Source: Cupriavidus taiwanensis
GTDB taxonomy: Bacteria; Pseudomonadota; Gammaproteobacteria; Burkholderiales; Burkholderiaceae
NCBI RefSeq assembly: GCF_900249755.1
Contig: NZ_LT976854.1
Location: 2,285,709 to 2,349,708 of the forward strand
Direction: 5' to 3'
DNA: 64,000 nt
The notes under the pieces were generated by a model. The model was given only the letters and a program-made list of their open reading frames with translations, was not told the DNA's origin and ran no database searches. The translations under genes were made by a program, and so were the position numbers. Shown here in pieces: positions 1 through 8,571 of this stretch; the first letter of the stretch is position 1, and each line of letters opens with the position of its first letter.

Positions 1-1
1 C

Positions 2-298
2 GCGCGGCTGGGCGCGCGCCAGGTGGTGATGCTGATCGGAGAGCGGCCCGGGCTGAGTTCGCCGGACAGCCTCGGCATCTACCTGACCTATGCGCCGCGC
101 CCCGGCCGTACCGATGCCGAGCGCAACTGCATCTCCAACGTGCGCCCGGAAGGGCTGCCCTGTGCGCACGCCGCCGAGCGGCTGGTGTTTCTGCTGCGCG
201 GCGCCGCGGCGCTGGGGCGCTCCGGCGTGGACCTGAAGGACGACAGCGCGCCGGCGTTGCCCGAGGGCAGCGCCGAGCCGGCGCCGCAGGTCCGCTGA
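2..298 (+). CDS. eutC: Ethanolamine ammonia-lyase small subunit, C-terminal part (5' end outside window)
   Basis: EutC pairs with EutB to form the adenosylcobalamin-dependent enzyme that splits ethanolamine into acetaldehyde and ammonia. Only about the last 98 residues are present, because the reading frame is open to the left edge. The visible segment carries the stretch [20 protein letters not shown] followed by [10 protein letters not shown], which is highly characteristic of the EutC C-terminal half. The tail (about 20 residues, Ala/Pro-rich) is longer and less conserved than the core. EutB should lie just to the left. A strong hairpin follows the stop codon. Confidence 0.93.
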   Translation, partial: ARLGARQVVMLIGERPGLSSPDSLGIYLTYAPRPGRTDAERNCISNVRPEGLPCAHAAERLVFLLRGAAALGRSGVDLKDDSAPALPEGSAEPAPQVR

Positions 299-299
299 A

Positions 300-344
300 A
301 ACGCAAAACGGCCACCACGCGGGCCGCAACCCGCGTGGTGGCCG
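300..344 (-). terminator. Terminator hairpin between eutC and the YbaK-like gene
   Basis: Perfect 15-bp inverted repeat (309-323 against 330-344) with a 6-base loop. On the minus strand the stem is followed by TTTTGCGTTTT, so it fits intrinsic termination of the leftward YbaK-like gene, whose stop lies 16 bases before it. It could also stop eutC transcription, but the plus-strand side has no T-tract. Confidence 0.75.
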
Positions 345-359
345 TTGCCGCCGCACCGC

Positions 360-833
360 TTACATCATGCGGCGCGAGAACTGCCCGTGTCCCGCATCCG
401 ACATCAGCTGCCTGAACTGGTCGCCGCTCATGTGCACCAGGTCCTGGTGGTCGCCGCCCTCGAAATACACTTCGGGCTGCTGCATCAGGCTGTCGTCCAC
501 ATAAGTCTGCATGCCGTATGCCATTGCCACCGGCGGAATCGCGCCGAGGTCGCAATCCTTGAATATCTCGCGGATCTCGTCCTCGTGCGCCAGCACCAGG
601 TTGCGCCCGGTCTGTTCGCAGATGGCGGCCATCTGCAGGTGATGGCTCGAAGGGATCACAGCGGCAACGTAGCCGCGTTCATCCTCCAGCAACAGCGTCT
701 TGGCCAGCCGGTCCCCGGGCACGTGCGCGGCCTCTGCCGTGGCCATGCTGCTCAGGGTGTAGGGGTGGCGGATGATGTCGTAGCGGGTGTTCTTGCTGCT
801 CAGGCAGTTTGCGAGCGTGCTGGCCAGGGCCAT
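360..833 (-). CDS. YbaK/ProX-type aminoacyl-tRNA deacylase family protein
   Basis: A 157-residue single-domain protein of the YbaK / prolyl-tRNA editing family, whose members hydrolyse mischarged aminoacyl-tRNA in trans in the cytoplasm. Supporting features are the family-sized length, the N-terminal segment TRYDIIRHPYTLSSMATAE, the LLEDERGYVAAVIP strand and the CDLGAIPPVAMAYGM block near residues 92-108, which matches the conserved G-x-x-P-P region. An AAGGAG Shine-Dalgarno sits 5 bases before the ATG, fixing the start. The actual mischarged substrate cannot be read from the sequence. It is a monocistronic gene with its own terminator. Confidence 0.82.
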   Translation of the reverse strand: MALASTLANCLSSKNTRYDIIRHPYTLSSMATAEAAHVPGDRLAKTLLLEDERGYVAAVIPSSHHLQMAAICEQTGRNLVLAHEDEIREIFKDCDLGAIPPVAMAYGMQTYVDDSLMQQPEVYFEGGDHQDLVHMSGDQFRQLMSDAGHGQFSRRMM

Positions 834-917
834 GGTTGCTCCTTGGTTACCGATGCGCCGACGGTTATCCTTGTGCTCCTACTATAGTGCGCCGGCACCC
901 GGCCTGAAGGGCCGCGG

Positions 918-1841
918 CTAACGGTGCAGCCGCGGCCACACCGCCTGCAGTTCGGTCTTCAGGAAATTCAGCAGGTAGCGCGTGGCCAGGGTCTGGTAGC
1001 GGTTGGGCAGGGTCAGCATGTAGAGCTTGCTGCCGAACACGCTGATGCGGTAGTCGGACAGCAGCGGCACCAGCGCCCCGCTTTCCAGTTCCGCGCCGAT
1101 CGCATAGATCGGGAAGATGCCGACACCCAGGCCGGCCAGCACCGCCTCCTTCAGGAAGGCGAAGTTCTCCGAGCTCAGCGTGGGCTCGAGCACCACCTGC
1201 TCGCGCACCTCGTCGCCGCTGCCGCCCTCGCGCGAACCCGATGCCTTGAGCTTTTGCCCCACCGGCGACGCGCACACGATCGCATGCGCCTGCAGCCCGG
1301 CCAGCGCCTGCGGCGCCGGGTGCCCGGCCAGGTACCCCGGCGACGCGCACACGATCCAGTCGACCGCGCCGATCTCGGTGGCCACCACCGAATCCGGCGG
1401 GGTGGAGATGATGCGCAGCGCCACCTCCACGTCTTCCGACACCAGGTTGTGCACGCGGTTGTCGAACACCACGTCGAGGGTGATGTCCGGGTAGCGCTGC
1501 TTGAACTGCACCAGCAGCGGCGACAGCAGCGAATGGCCAAGCCCGGTCGGCACCGACAGCCGCACATGGCCTTGCAGGCTCTTGCCCATATTGCTGATCA
1601 GCGCATTGGCCGCCGCGACCTCGCCCAGGATATTGCGGCCGTGCTCGTACAGCCCGGCGCCGACCGGGGTGGGCTCGACATGGCGCGTGGTCCGGCGCAG
1701 CAGCTGCACGCCCAGCTCTTCCTCCAGCGCCTTGAGCCGGTAGCTGACGTTGGCGCGCGTCATCTTGAGCTTGCGCGCGGCCGCGCTCAGGTTGCCGGCG
1801 TCGACGATGTCGACGAACAGGCGCAGGGCGTTCAGGTCCAT
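918..1841 (-). CDS. LysR family transcriptional regulator
   Basis: A 307-residue LysR regulator. The winged HTH occupies about residues 1-60 (MDLNALRLFVDIVDAGNLSA, then RANVSYRLKALEEELGVQLL), and the effector-binding domain spans about 90-300. The HTH has the less usual RANVSYRLKALE recognition segment in place of the common QPAVSxQIxxLE. It lies 78 bases downstream of, and in the same direction as, the MHS transporter gene, so the two may be co-transcribed and the regulator may control that transporter. No clear Shine-Dalgarno is seen before this ATG. The ligand is unknown. Confidence 0.9.
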   Translation of the reverse strand: MDLNALRLFVDIVDAGNLSAAARKLKMTRANVSYRLKALEEELGVQLLRRTTRHVEPTPVGAGLYEHGRNILGEVAAANALISNMGKSLQGHVRLSVPTGLGHSLLSPLLVQFKQRYPDITLDVVFDNRVHNLVSEDVEVALRIISTPPDSVVATEIGAVDWIVCASPGYLAGHPAPQALAGLQAHAIVCASPVGQKLKASGSREGGSGDEVREQVVLEPTLSSENFAFLKEAVLAGLGVGIFPIYAIGAELESGALVPLLSDYRISVFGSKLYMLTLPNRYQTLATRYLLNFLKTELQAVWPRLHR

Positions 1842-1919
1842 GGGGTGATCGAAGAAAGGCGGAGGCGGATGGGGGCATCAAAGCCCCCGTATATTGCCAT
1901 GCCGGCGAGACGCCGCGCC

Positions 1920-3233
1920 TCAGTGCTCGTGGTGCAGGTATTTGGCCTGGCGCGGCAGGCGCAGGCTGACGCAGAAGGCAATCGCCATCATCGCGCTCAC
2001 ATACCAGTAGAACGCGGTCTCATGGCCCAGCGTCTTCATGCCGAGCGCGACATACTCGGCCGAGCCGCCGAAGATCGCGTTGGCGATGGCGTAGGCCAGG
2101 CCCACGCCCAGCGCGCGCACCTCGGGCGGGAACATCTCGGCCTTCACGATGCCGCTGATCGAGGTGTAGAAGCTGACGATGGCCAGCGCCGCGGCGATCA
2201 GCACGAAGGCCATCCCCGGGCTGCTGACGGTGCGCAGCGCGGTCAGGATCGGCACCGTGCACAGCGCGCCCAGCGCGCCGAACCACAGCATGTTGCTGCG
2301 CCGGCCGATGCGGTCGGACAGCGCGCCGAACACTGGCTGCATGCACATGTACAGGAACAGGCAGCCCGTCATCACATAGCTGGCGGTCTTGATCGACATG
2401 CCGGCGGTGTTGACCAGGTACTTCTGCATGTACGTGGTGAAGGTGTAGAAGATCAGCGAGCCGCCCGCGGTATAGCCCAGCACCGTGAAGAACGCGGCCT
2501 TGTGGTGGCGCAACAGCGCGCCCACGCTGCCGGCCTCCTTGCTGCCGCGGGTGGCGGCCGACGAGGTCTCGTGCAGCGTGCGGCGCAGGAACAGCGCCAC
2601 CACCGCGGTGAGCGCGCCCACCACGAACGGGATGCGCCAGCCCCAGGCCTTCAGTTCGGCCTCGTCCAGCAGTTGCTGCAGGATCACCACCACCAGCACC
2701 GCCAGCAACTGCCCGCCGATCAGCGTCACGTACTGGAACGACGAGAAGAAGCCGCGCCGGCCGCGCAGCGCCACCTCGCTCATATAGGTGGCGGTGGTGC
2801 CGTATTCGCCGCCCACCGACAGGCCCTGGATCAGCCGCGCCAGCAGCAGCAGCGCCGGGGCCCAGTTGCCGATGCTGGCATAGGTGGGCAGGCACGCGAT
2901 CAGCAGCGAGCCGGCGCACATCATCACCACCGAGATCAGCATCGAATGCTTGCGGCCGTGGCGGTCGGCAATGGTGCCGAACAGCCAGCCGCCGATCGGG
3001 CGCATCAGGAAGCCGACGGCGAACACGCCGGCGGTGTTCAGCAGCTGCGCAGTGGGATCGGACTTGGGGAAGAACGACGGCGCGAAATAGATCGCGCAGA
3101 AGGCGTAGACGTAGAAGTCGAACCATTCGACCAGGTTGCCCGACGAAGCGGCGACGATGGCGTAGACGCGCTTGCGCACGTCCTCGCGGTCAGGCGTCGC
3201 CGTCCGGGCTGGGGTAGCGGTGAGATCGGTCAT
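1920..3233 (-). CDS. MFS transporter of the metabolite:H+ symporter (MHS) type
   Basis: A 437-residue inner-membrane permease with about 12 hydrophobic segments. The MHS hallmarks are visible: [13 protein letters not shown] in the first helix, [21 protein letters not shown] in the loop after helix 2, and a second loop [16 protein letters not shown] halfway. The family imports organic acids such as 2-oxoglutarate, citrate, shikimate or proline with protons; the substrate here is not determined. The frame stays open upstream of this ATG, but MTDLTA is chosen because it leaves a family-length protein and the upstream translation is low-complexity. A LysR gene follows in the same direction. Confidence 0.87.
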   Translation of the reverse strand: MTDLTATPARTATPDREDVRKRVYAIVAASSGNLVEWFDFYVYAFCAIYFAPSFFPKSDPTAQLLNTAGVFAVGFLMRPIGGWLFGTIADRHGRKHSMLISVVMMCAGSLLIACLPTYASIGNWAPALLLLARLIQGLSVGGEYGTTATYMSEVALRGRRGFFSSFQYVTLIGGQLLAVLVVVILQQLLDEAELKAWGWRIPFVVGALTAVVALFLRRTLHETSSAATRGSKEAGSVGALLRHHKAAFFTVLGYTAGGSLIFYTFTTYMQKYLVNTAGMSIKTASYVMTGCLFLYMCMQPVFGALSDRIGRRSNMLWFGALGALCTVPILTALRTVSSPGMAFVLIAAALAIVSFYTSISGIVKAEMFPPEVRALGVGLAYAIANAIFGGSAEYVALGMKTLGHETAFYWYVSAMMAIAFCVSLRLPRQAKYLHHEH

Positions 3234-3682
3234 GATGTGGTCTTTGCAGTCAGGGCGGTGCAAGCCGCCGCGGTGGATCGCGCTGCGCAGTACGGGGCGG
3301 GGGATGCCGCGCACAGGATCGCCTGACGATAGGCGGTGGAGCGGCAAGGGGGAACACGGGGGCAGGCCGGGCGAAAAGCAGGAGCCCGTCGGACTGGGGC
3401 GTGATCTGGCGCGCACTGCGGCGCTATTGGCATCAGCGTAGCCGCTGCGGGCCTGGCTGCCCACCCCCCGAAGCGTGTTGCGGTGCAGCATGAATGACGG
3501 GGGCGACGGCGCCATCAGGCTTTGCGGCCGATTGTCCAATGCGCTGGACACTGAATTCGAATTGGCGCCGTCCGGCGCCGCGCCGCAATGCGCTGTTGCG
3601 CGCACCGCGGCTTGCACTGTGCGCCGGTCTGGGCAATGATTCGAGCCGGACCTTCAACTGGCCTTCTGCGCCCCCGTTTCCC
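3234..3682. other. Intergenic region upstream of the MHS transporter
   Basis: About 450 bases between the leftward transporter gene and the rightward small exported-protein gene. The only distinct element I see is the perfect inverted repeat at 3533-3550. Open frames here lack recognisable protein features or good ribosome binding sites. Confidence 0.5.
3533..3550. promoter_or_regulatory. Inverted repeat TGTCCA-N6-TGGACA (candidate operator)
   Basis: Perfect 6-bp arms with a 6-base centre, in an A/T-richer pocket that continues into CTGAATTCGAATTGG. It has the shape of a dimeric repressor site. It lies 300 bases upstream of the transporter start and 133 bases upstream of the exported-protein start, so either could be the target. 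The binding protein is unknown. Confidence 0.4.
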
Positions 3683-4024
3683 ATGCACCGCTCGTTGCGC
3701 CGCTGGCTGTGCCTGCCATTGTTCTTTGCCGGCGCCAGCGCTTCCGCCCAGGACCTGGTCGAATGCAAGCGGATCGAGCACGACCAGCTCATCATCGCCT
3801 CGCAGGAAACCCTGCTGTTCCTGCGCTGCCGCGCGCGCCAGGTCGCCTACGAGGCGCCGCGGCTGAAGGGCGTGTCGCAACGCGTCAAGGACGACCTGGT
3901 GTTCGCCTGCCTGGACCAGGCCGACGCGGTCGAGCACCAGCTGCGCGTGCGCCACGGCTACTCGCGCGAGGCGCTGGCGCGCCAGCGCTGCGAACTGTCC
4001 GGGGCGACTTCCCCCGGCGGCTGA
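3683..4024 (+). CDS. Small exported protein of unknown function
   Basis: A 113-residue protein with a clear Sec signal peptide: MHRSLRRWLCLPLFFAGASA followed by an A-S-A-Q cleavage region near residue 22. The mature part is about 90 residues, charged and probably helical, with three cysteines (in VECKR, RCRAR and QRCEL, plus FACLD) that could form disulfides in the periplasm. I do not recognise a family. A longer start upstream at 3494 is possible, but it would bury the signal peptide, so the internal ATG is preferred. It stands alone, ahead of the ferredoxin reductase gene. Confidence 0.6.
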   Translation: MHRSLRRWLCLPLFFAGASASAQDLVECKRIEHDQLIIASQETLLFLRCRARQVAYEAPRLKGVSQRVKDDLVFACLDQADAVEHQLRVRHGYSREALARQRCELSGATSPGG

Positions 4025-4205
4025 CGGCAGCTCTGCGGCGCGCCGCTCCATCCGCAGCGTGCCCGATACGCCTCATCCGCGCTTGGTCCGTGCAAAGCCC
4101 TTGCTGGCGTTGCAGGCTCCGCCTGCGCCGACCCGGGCCATGCGTTAAGATCGCTTCCTTCCCAGCCGTTTTGGCGCGCCGTTGCGCTGCATTCCGCGTC
4201 TTGCC

Positions 4206-4976
4206 ATGAGCAATCTGAACCAGCAATCGATCCTTTCCGTCCATCACTGGACCGACACCCTTTTCAGCTTTACCTGCACGCGCGACCCCGGTTTCCGCTT
4301 CGAAAACGGCCAGTTCGCCATGGTCGGGCTGGAAGTCAACGGCCGCCCGCTTCTGCGCGCCTACAGCATTGCCAGCGCCAACTATGAAGAGACGCTGGAA
4401 TTCTTCAGCATCAAGGTGCCCGACGGCCCGCTGACTTCGCGCCTGCAGCACCTGCGCGAAGGCGACCAGATCTATGTCGGCAAGAAGCCGACCGGCACGC
4501 TGCTGGTGGACAACCTGCTGCCCGGCAAGACCCTGTGGCTGCTGGCCACCGGCACCGGCCTGGCGCCGTTCCTGTCGATCATCCGCGACCCGGAAGTCTA
4601 CGAGCGCTACGACAAGGTCGTGCTGACCCACACCTGCCGCTTCGTCGAAGAGCTGGCCTACCGCGAGCTGATCCAGGAACACCTGCCGCAGCACGAGCAC
4701 CTCGGTGAACTGGTGCGCGAGAAGCTGGTGTACTTCCCCACCGTGACGCGCGAAGAGTTCGACAACCGCGGCCGCATCACCGACCTGATCGCCTCCGGCG
4801 AGCTGTTCGAGCGCCTGGACGTGGCACCGTTCTCGACCGAGAACGACCGCATCATGCTGTGCGGCAGCCCCGACATGCTCAAGGACGTGCGCGCCATCCT
4901 GGAAGCGCGCGGCTTTGCCGAAGGCAATATGAGCCACCCCGGCCATTTCGTGCTGGAAAAGGCCTTCGTCGGCTAA
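4206..4976 (+). CDS. fpr: Ferredoxin/flavodoxin-NADP+ reductase
   Basis: A 256-residue FAD protein, the usual length for the bacterial subclass I Fpr. It moves electrons between NADPH and ferredoxin or flavodoxin in the cytoplasm. The FAD-binding motif RAYSIASANYEE lies near residues 54-65, the NADP(H) motif ATGTGLAPFLSI near 113-124, and the CGSPDMLKDV motif near 219-228. The C-terminus ends VLEKAFVG, as in short-tailed Fprs. The start is the ATG giving MSNLNQQSILSVHHWTDTLF, which matches the normal N-terminus. It is convergent with fumC. Confidence 0.93.
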   Translation: MSNLNQQSILSVHHWTDTLFSFTCTRDPGFRFENGQFAMVGLEVNGRPLLRAYSIASANYEETLEFFSIKVPDGPLTSRLQHLREGDQIYVGKKPTGTLLVDNLLPGKTLWLLATGTGLAPFLSIIRDPEVYERYDKVVLTHTCRFVEELAYRELIQEHLPQHEHLGELVREKLVYFPTVTREEFDNRGRITDLIASGELFERLDVAPFSTENDRIMLCGSPDMLKDVRAILEARGFAEGNMSHPGHFVLEKAFVG

Positions 4977-4992
4977 GGCCGGCGCGCCCCGC

Positions 4993-5014
4993 CCCGGCGC
5001 GGTCCCGCGCCGGG
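4993..5014. terminator. GC hairpin between fpr and fumC
   Basis: 10-bp arms (4993-5002 and 5005-5014) with a 2-base loop in the 63-base gap between two convergent genes. There is no T-tract on either side, so it is a possible bidirectional stop structure but not a canonical intrinsic terminator. Confidence 0.4.
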
Positions 5015-5039
5015 CGCCTCTGTTGCATTCCCTCGGGCG

Positions 5040-6446
5040 CTATACCTCGCGCGTCATTCCCTTCAGGTCGATCCACTCGGCAAACTGCGCCTCGGTGACA
5101 TGCCCCGACGCGATCGCGGCCTCGCGCAGCGACAGGTTGCGCTTGACCGCCAGCTTGGCGATTTCCGCGGCGCGGTCGTAGCCGATATGCGGGTTGAGCG
5201 CGGTCACCGGCATCAGCGAGCGCTCCAGCAGTTCGGCGATGCGTTCGCGGTCGGCCTCGACCCCCTCGACCATATGCTCGGCAAAGCTCGACGCCGCGCC
5301 CGCCAGCAGGCTGACCGACTGCAGCAGGCTGTAAATGATCACCGGCTTGTACGCGTTCAGCTCCAGCGTGCCCAGCCCGTTCGCCAGCGTCACCGTGGTG
5401 TGGTTGCCGATCACGCGGCAGCACACCATCGCCAGCGCCTCGGCCTGGGTCGGGTTGACCTTGCCCGGCATGATCGACGAGCCCGGCTCGTTGGCCGGCA
5501 GCACCAGCTCGGCAAAGCCGGCGCGCGGACCGGAGCCCAGCAGCATGAAGTCGCGCGCGATCTTCAGGAATGACGACGCGGTGGTGTTGAGCGCGCCGGA
5601 CAAATCCGCCAGCGCGTCGTGCGCGGCCTGCAGCGCATAGCGGTTGGGCGCGGGCTCGAACGGCAGGCCGGTGTAGTCGGCCAGCGCCCGCGCAAAGGCC
5701 GTGGCAAAGCCGTGCGGCGCGTTCAGGCCGGTGCCCACCGCGGTGCCGCCCTGCGCCACCGGCATCGCGCGCAGCATGGCCTGCTGCAGGCGCGACTGCG
5801 CATCGGCGACCTGCGTCATGTAGCCGGAGAACTCCTGCCCCAGCGTCAGCGGCACCGCGTCCTGCAGGTGGGTGCGGCCCACCTTGACGATATCGGCAAA
5901 GGCGTCGACCTTGCGCGCGAAGGTCTGCTGCAGCTGCTCCAGCGCCGGCAGCAGTTCCTGCCGGATCGCGCGCGTGGCGGCGATGTGCATCGCGGTGGGG
6001 AAACTGTCGTTGGACGACTGGCTGGCGTTGACGTGGTCGTTGGGATGCACCGGGGTCTTGCTGCCGACCTCGCCGCCCAGCAACTGGATCGCGCGGTTGG
6101 CGATGACCTCGTTCAGGTTCATGTTGGTCTGCGTGCCGGAACCGGTCTGCCAGACCGACAGCGGGAATTCATCGGGCCAGCGGCCTTCGATGACCTCGGC
6201 GGCGGCCTGCTCGATGGCGTGCGCCAGCTCGGGCCGCAGCACGCCCAGTTCGCCGTTGGCGCGCGCCGCGCACAGCTTCAGAATGGCAAACGCCTCGATC
6301 AGCGCGGGCGGCATCTTCTCGGTGCCGATGCGGAAGTTCTGGCGCGAGCGTTCGGTCTGCGCGCCCCACAGGTGGTCGGCGGGCACGGGCACGTCGCCCA
6401 GGCTGTCTTTTTCGATGCGGGTGGCGGCGGTGGACGGGGCAGGCAT
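5040..6446 (-). CDS. fumC: Fumarate hydratase class II
   Basis: A 468-residue iron-independent fumarase converting fumarate to L-malate in the TCA cycle; length and sequence match the class II family. The signature loop GSSIMPGKVNPTQ is present near residues 320-332, together with TGSGTQTNMNLNEV near 100-113 and the HPNDHVN block. The start MPAPSTAATRIEKDSLGDVP is followed directly by the family N-terminus; the frame is open further upstream, but that part has no homologous character. It is divergent from the LysR gene at 6597, with 150 bases between. Class II enzymes typically serve under oxidative or iron-poor conditions. Confidence 0.96.
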   Translation of the reverse strand: MPAPSTAATRIEKDSLGDVPVPADHLWGAQTERSRQNFRIGTEKMPPALIEAFAILKLCAARANGELGVLRPELAHAIEQAAAEVIEGRWPDEFPLSVWQTGSGTQTNMNLNEVIANRAIQLLGGEVGSKTPVHPNDHVNASQSSNDSFPTAMHIAATRAIRQELLPALEQLQQTFARKVDAFADIVKVGRTHLQDAVPLTLGQEFSGYMTQVADAQSRLQQAMLRAMPVAQGGTAVGTGLNAPHGFATAFARALADYTGLPFEPAPNRYALQAAHDALADLSGALNTTASSFLKIARDFMLLGSGPRAGFAELVLPANEPGSSIMPGKVNPTQAEALAMVCCRVIGNHTTVTLANGLGTLELNAYKPVIIYSLLQSVSLLAGAASSFAEHMVEGVEADRERIAELLERSLMPVTALNPHIGYDRAAEIAKLAVKRNLSLREAAIASGHVTEAQFAEWIDLKGMTREV

Positions 6447-6596
6447 GGGCTGACTCCTTCTCAATGCGAGCGGGCGGCTGGGCCGGAGGATAGGGTGCGG
6501 TCCATTAGAATACCGCTTCGCCATGGCGGGCGCCGCGCCCCGCCGTCTTGCCGCGTTGCCGGCGTTCGCGGCCCGTTCCGGGGATATCCACCTCGC

Positions 6597-7469
6597 ATGC
6601 TCATCGCCCAGCTCAAATCCTTCTTCATGGTGGCCCGCATCGGCAGCGTCACGCAGGCGGCCAAGCGCCTGGGGCTGTCGCAGCCGACCATCACGGCGCA
6701 GATCCGCGCGCTGGAAGAGGCCTACGGCGTGGAACTGTTCCATCGCGGCGGGCGCCGGCTGGCGTTGTCCGACGCCGGGCTGGCATTGCTGCCGCGGGTC
6801 GAGGCACTGGTGCAGCAGGAAACCGAGATCGACTTCTTCCTGCGCCATTCCGGCGACCTGCGCACCGGCAGCCTGCGCGTGGGCGCGACCGCCCCTTACT
6901 ACGTGCTGGAACTGATCCGCCGCTTCAGCGACCGCTTCCCGGCCATCGACGTGAGCGTGGTCACCGGCAACTCGCAGGAGGTGCTGGAGGCGCTGCAGGA
7001 ATACCGCGTCGACCTCGCCACCTCGTCGCAGCGCGTTGACGATGCGCGGCTGTCGCGGATGCTGCTGGGGATCGATCCGCTGAGGCTGGTGGTGCATCGC
7101 AGCCATGCGCTGGCCGCGCGGACCGAGGTGCCGGTCAGCGCGCTGGCGGACTGCCGGCTGCTGATGCGCGAACTGGGATCGACCACGCGCATCGCCACCG
7201 AAGACATGCTGGCGCAGGCGCGCGTCAGCCCGATGGCGCAGATGGAAATCGGCAGCCGCGAATCGATCCGCGAAGCGGTGATCCGCAACCTGGGGGTATC
7301 GGTGATCGCCCGGCACGAGGTGCCGAGCCATCCTGACCTGCGCGTGCTGGGCTTCACCGATGCTGCGCCGTGCCTGCACGAATACCTGTATTGCCTGCGC
7401 GAGCGGCGCGGCGCGCGGCTGATCGATGCCTTCGTCGCGCTGGCGGACGCAGCGCCCGGCGGAGATTGA
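6597..7469 (+). CDS. LysR family regulator, aminoethylphosphonate-associated type
   Basis: A 290-residue LysR protein. The HTH spans about residues 1-60 (AQLKSFFMVARIGSVTQAAK, then SQPTITAQIRALEEAYGVEL). The effector domain starts with GSLRVGATAPYYVLELIRRF. Its wording resembles the LysR subgroup linked to 2-aminoethylphosphonate catabolism, but this is recognition from memory and no phosphonatase genes are adjacent. It is divergent from fumC, so it could equally control fumC. A phosphonate-type ABC solute-binding protein occurs 8.8 kb away at 15455, which makes the phosphonate link worth testing. Confidence 0.85.
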   Translation: MLIAQLKSFFMVARIGSVTQAAKRLGLSQPTITAQIRALEEAYGVELFHRGGRRLALSDAGLALLPRVEALVQQETEIDFFLRHSGDLRTGSLRVGATAPYYVLELIRRFSDRFPAIDVSVVTGNSQEVLEALQEYRVDLATSSQRVDDARLSRMLLGIDPLRLVVHRSHALAARTEVPVSALADCRLLMRELGSTTRIATEDMLAQARVSPMAQMEIGSRESIREAVIRNLGVSVIARHEVPSHPDLRVLGFTDAAPCLHEYLYCLRERRGARLIDAFVALADAAPGGD

Positions 7470-7508
7470 GCGCAGCTGAAGCAGGGCAGAAGCGGGGCGG
7501 CGCTTGCG

Positions 7509-7859
7509 CTACGCCGTCATTTTCAGGCACTGCTCCATGCAGGCGGCGCAGGCGCGCGCGCATTCCTGGCAATGCTCGGCGTCATGGCGCTCGCATTCCT
7601 CCTTGCACCACTTGCAGACTTCGGCGCAGTCCTCGCACACCAGCGGCGCGAACTCGCTGTTGCGCAGCATGTAGGACGCGGCCAGCTGGGCGATGCCGGC
7701 GCAATCCATGTCCAGCGCAATGCAGCGCGCCATCTTGCGCACGTCCTGTTCCTCCAGGCACGCGGCCGCGCACTTGAGAGCGGCCGCCGCCGCGGCATTG
7801 CAGGCGGCAATGCAGTCGGCGTAGCGGGCGGCGTTTTCCTGCACGTTGGGTCGCATCAT
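7509..7859 (-). CDS. Cys-rich four-helix-bundle copper-storage-like protein (Csp3/DUF326 type)
   Basis: A 116-residue helical protein with 16 cysteines, mostly in CxxxC or CxxC spacing (for example DCIAAC, KCAAAC, CEDCAEVCKWCKEEC and CQECARACAACMEQC). In the Csp family such cysteines line the core of a four-helix bundle and bind many Cu(I) ions. There is no signal peptide, so it would be the cytosolic (Csp3-like) form. The start is fixed by an excellent AAAGGAGG ribosome binding site 7 bases before the first of two consecutive ATGs; the longer upstream frame is rejected. No copper exporter or sensor gene is next to it. Confidence 0.85.
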   Translation of the reverse strand: MMRPNVQENAARYADCIAACNAAAAAALKCAAACLEEQDVRKMARCIALDMDCAGIAQLAASYMLRNSEFAPLVCEDCAEVCKWCKEECERHDAEHCQECARACAACMEQCLKMTA

Positions 7860-8196
7860 GGAACGTCCTCCTTTGGGGGTAGGTGGATGGCACCGGCATG
7901 CCCGCGGTGCGGCAAGCGACGCATGCGCGGCCGCACGGGGCATCGTTATCCACAATAGCAGGCGCTGCCGCTTCCTGTCGGCCCGGTATTTGCTGCGCCG
8001 TGCTGGTTACAATGCCGGGTAGGCGCGTCACCGGCGCAACGTGGCAGGTACCGGCACGCAGGCATTGCGGCCGTCACCTGCATCACGGTCCGGGCACCAC
8101 CGGCCCGCATTGCGCATCTAACAGGCACGGCACCGGCCAGACCGGCCGGCCGCTGCAAACACACACACACCGGCAGCACGGGGAAGGAAGGACATC
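7860..8196. other. Divergent intergenic region with a short AC repeat
   Basis: About 340 bases between the leftward Csp-like gene and the rightward zinc-ribbon gene. It must hold both promoters. A run of AC dinucleotides (about 8158-8171) lies close to the downstream gene. I see no convincing small gene or known RNA. Confidence 0.4.
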
Positions 8197-8571
8197 ATGG
8201 GCGAGGCGAAACGGCGGGGTACCCCCGAAGAGCGTGCGGCACAGGCACGCGCAAAGATCGAGGCCTTGCGCCCGGCCCAGCTGGTCTGCGGCCACTGCAA
8301 GACCGCGTTCGCGCAGTTCGACGCGCTCGACGTGCCGGGCCTGCCCGGCATCGACGCGGTGTTCGGCGGCGAATGCCCCGGCTGCGGCAACGACGTGGTG
8401 GTGTTCAAGGGCGCGCCCGAGGCCGTCGCCCAGGCCATGATCGCCTGGGAAAAAATGCTCGGCGCCGACGCCCAGCTTGGCTACCAGTCCAGCGACGGCC
8501 GCCACGTGCCGTTCGAGCCCGACGGCGCGGCCGGCGCGGTGCCGGACAAGCCCGCCGGCACGCTTCACTGA
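8197..8571 (+). CDS. Small zinc-ribbon-like protein with MGEAKRR N-terminus
   Basis: A 124-residue soluble protein. It begins MGEAKRRGTPEER, an N-terminus shared by several uncharacterised proteobacterial proteins. Two cysteine pairs, CGHC near residue 32 and CPGC near 65, look like one zinc ribbon. The C-terminal half (QAMIAWEKMLGADAQLGYQS) is helical and without a known motif. GGAAGGAAGG lies just before the ATG and acts as the ribosome binding site. Its last 7 bases overlap the end of the convergent diguanylate cyclase gene. Function unknown. Confidence 0.7.
   Translation: MGEAKRRGTPEERAAQARAKIEALRPAQLVCGHCKTAFAQFDALDVPGLPGIDAVFGGECPGCGNDVVVFKGAPEAVAQAMIAWEKMLGADAQLGYQSSDGRHVPFEPDGAAGAVPDKPAGTLH

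Noticed and set aside
924-3326. Long plus-strand frame (800 codons) opposite the LysR and MHS genes
   Set aside because: High G+C makes antisense frames open. The translation is His/Gln/Arg-rich without domains, while the minus strand encodes clear families.
8158-8171. AC dinucleotide run as a phase-variation tract
   Set aside because: Only about six or seven units and outside the coding frame; too short to argue for phase variation.
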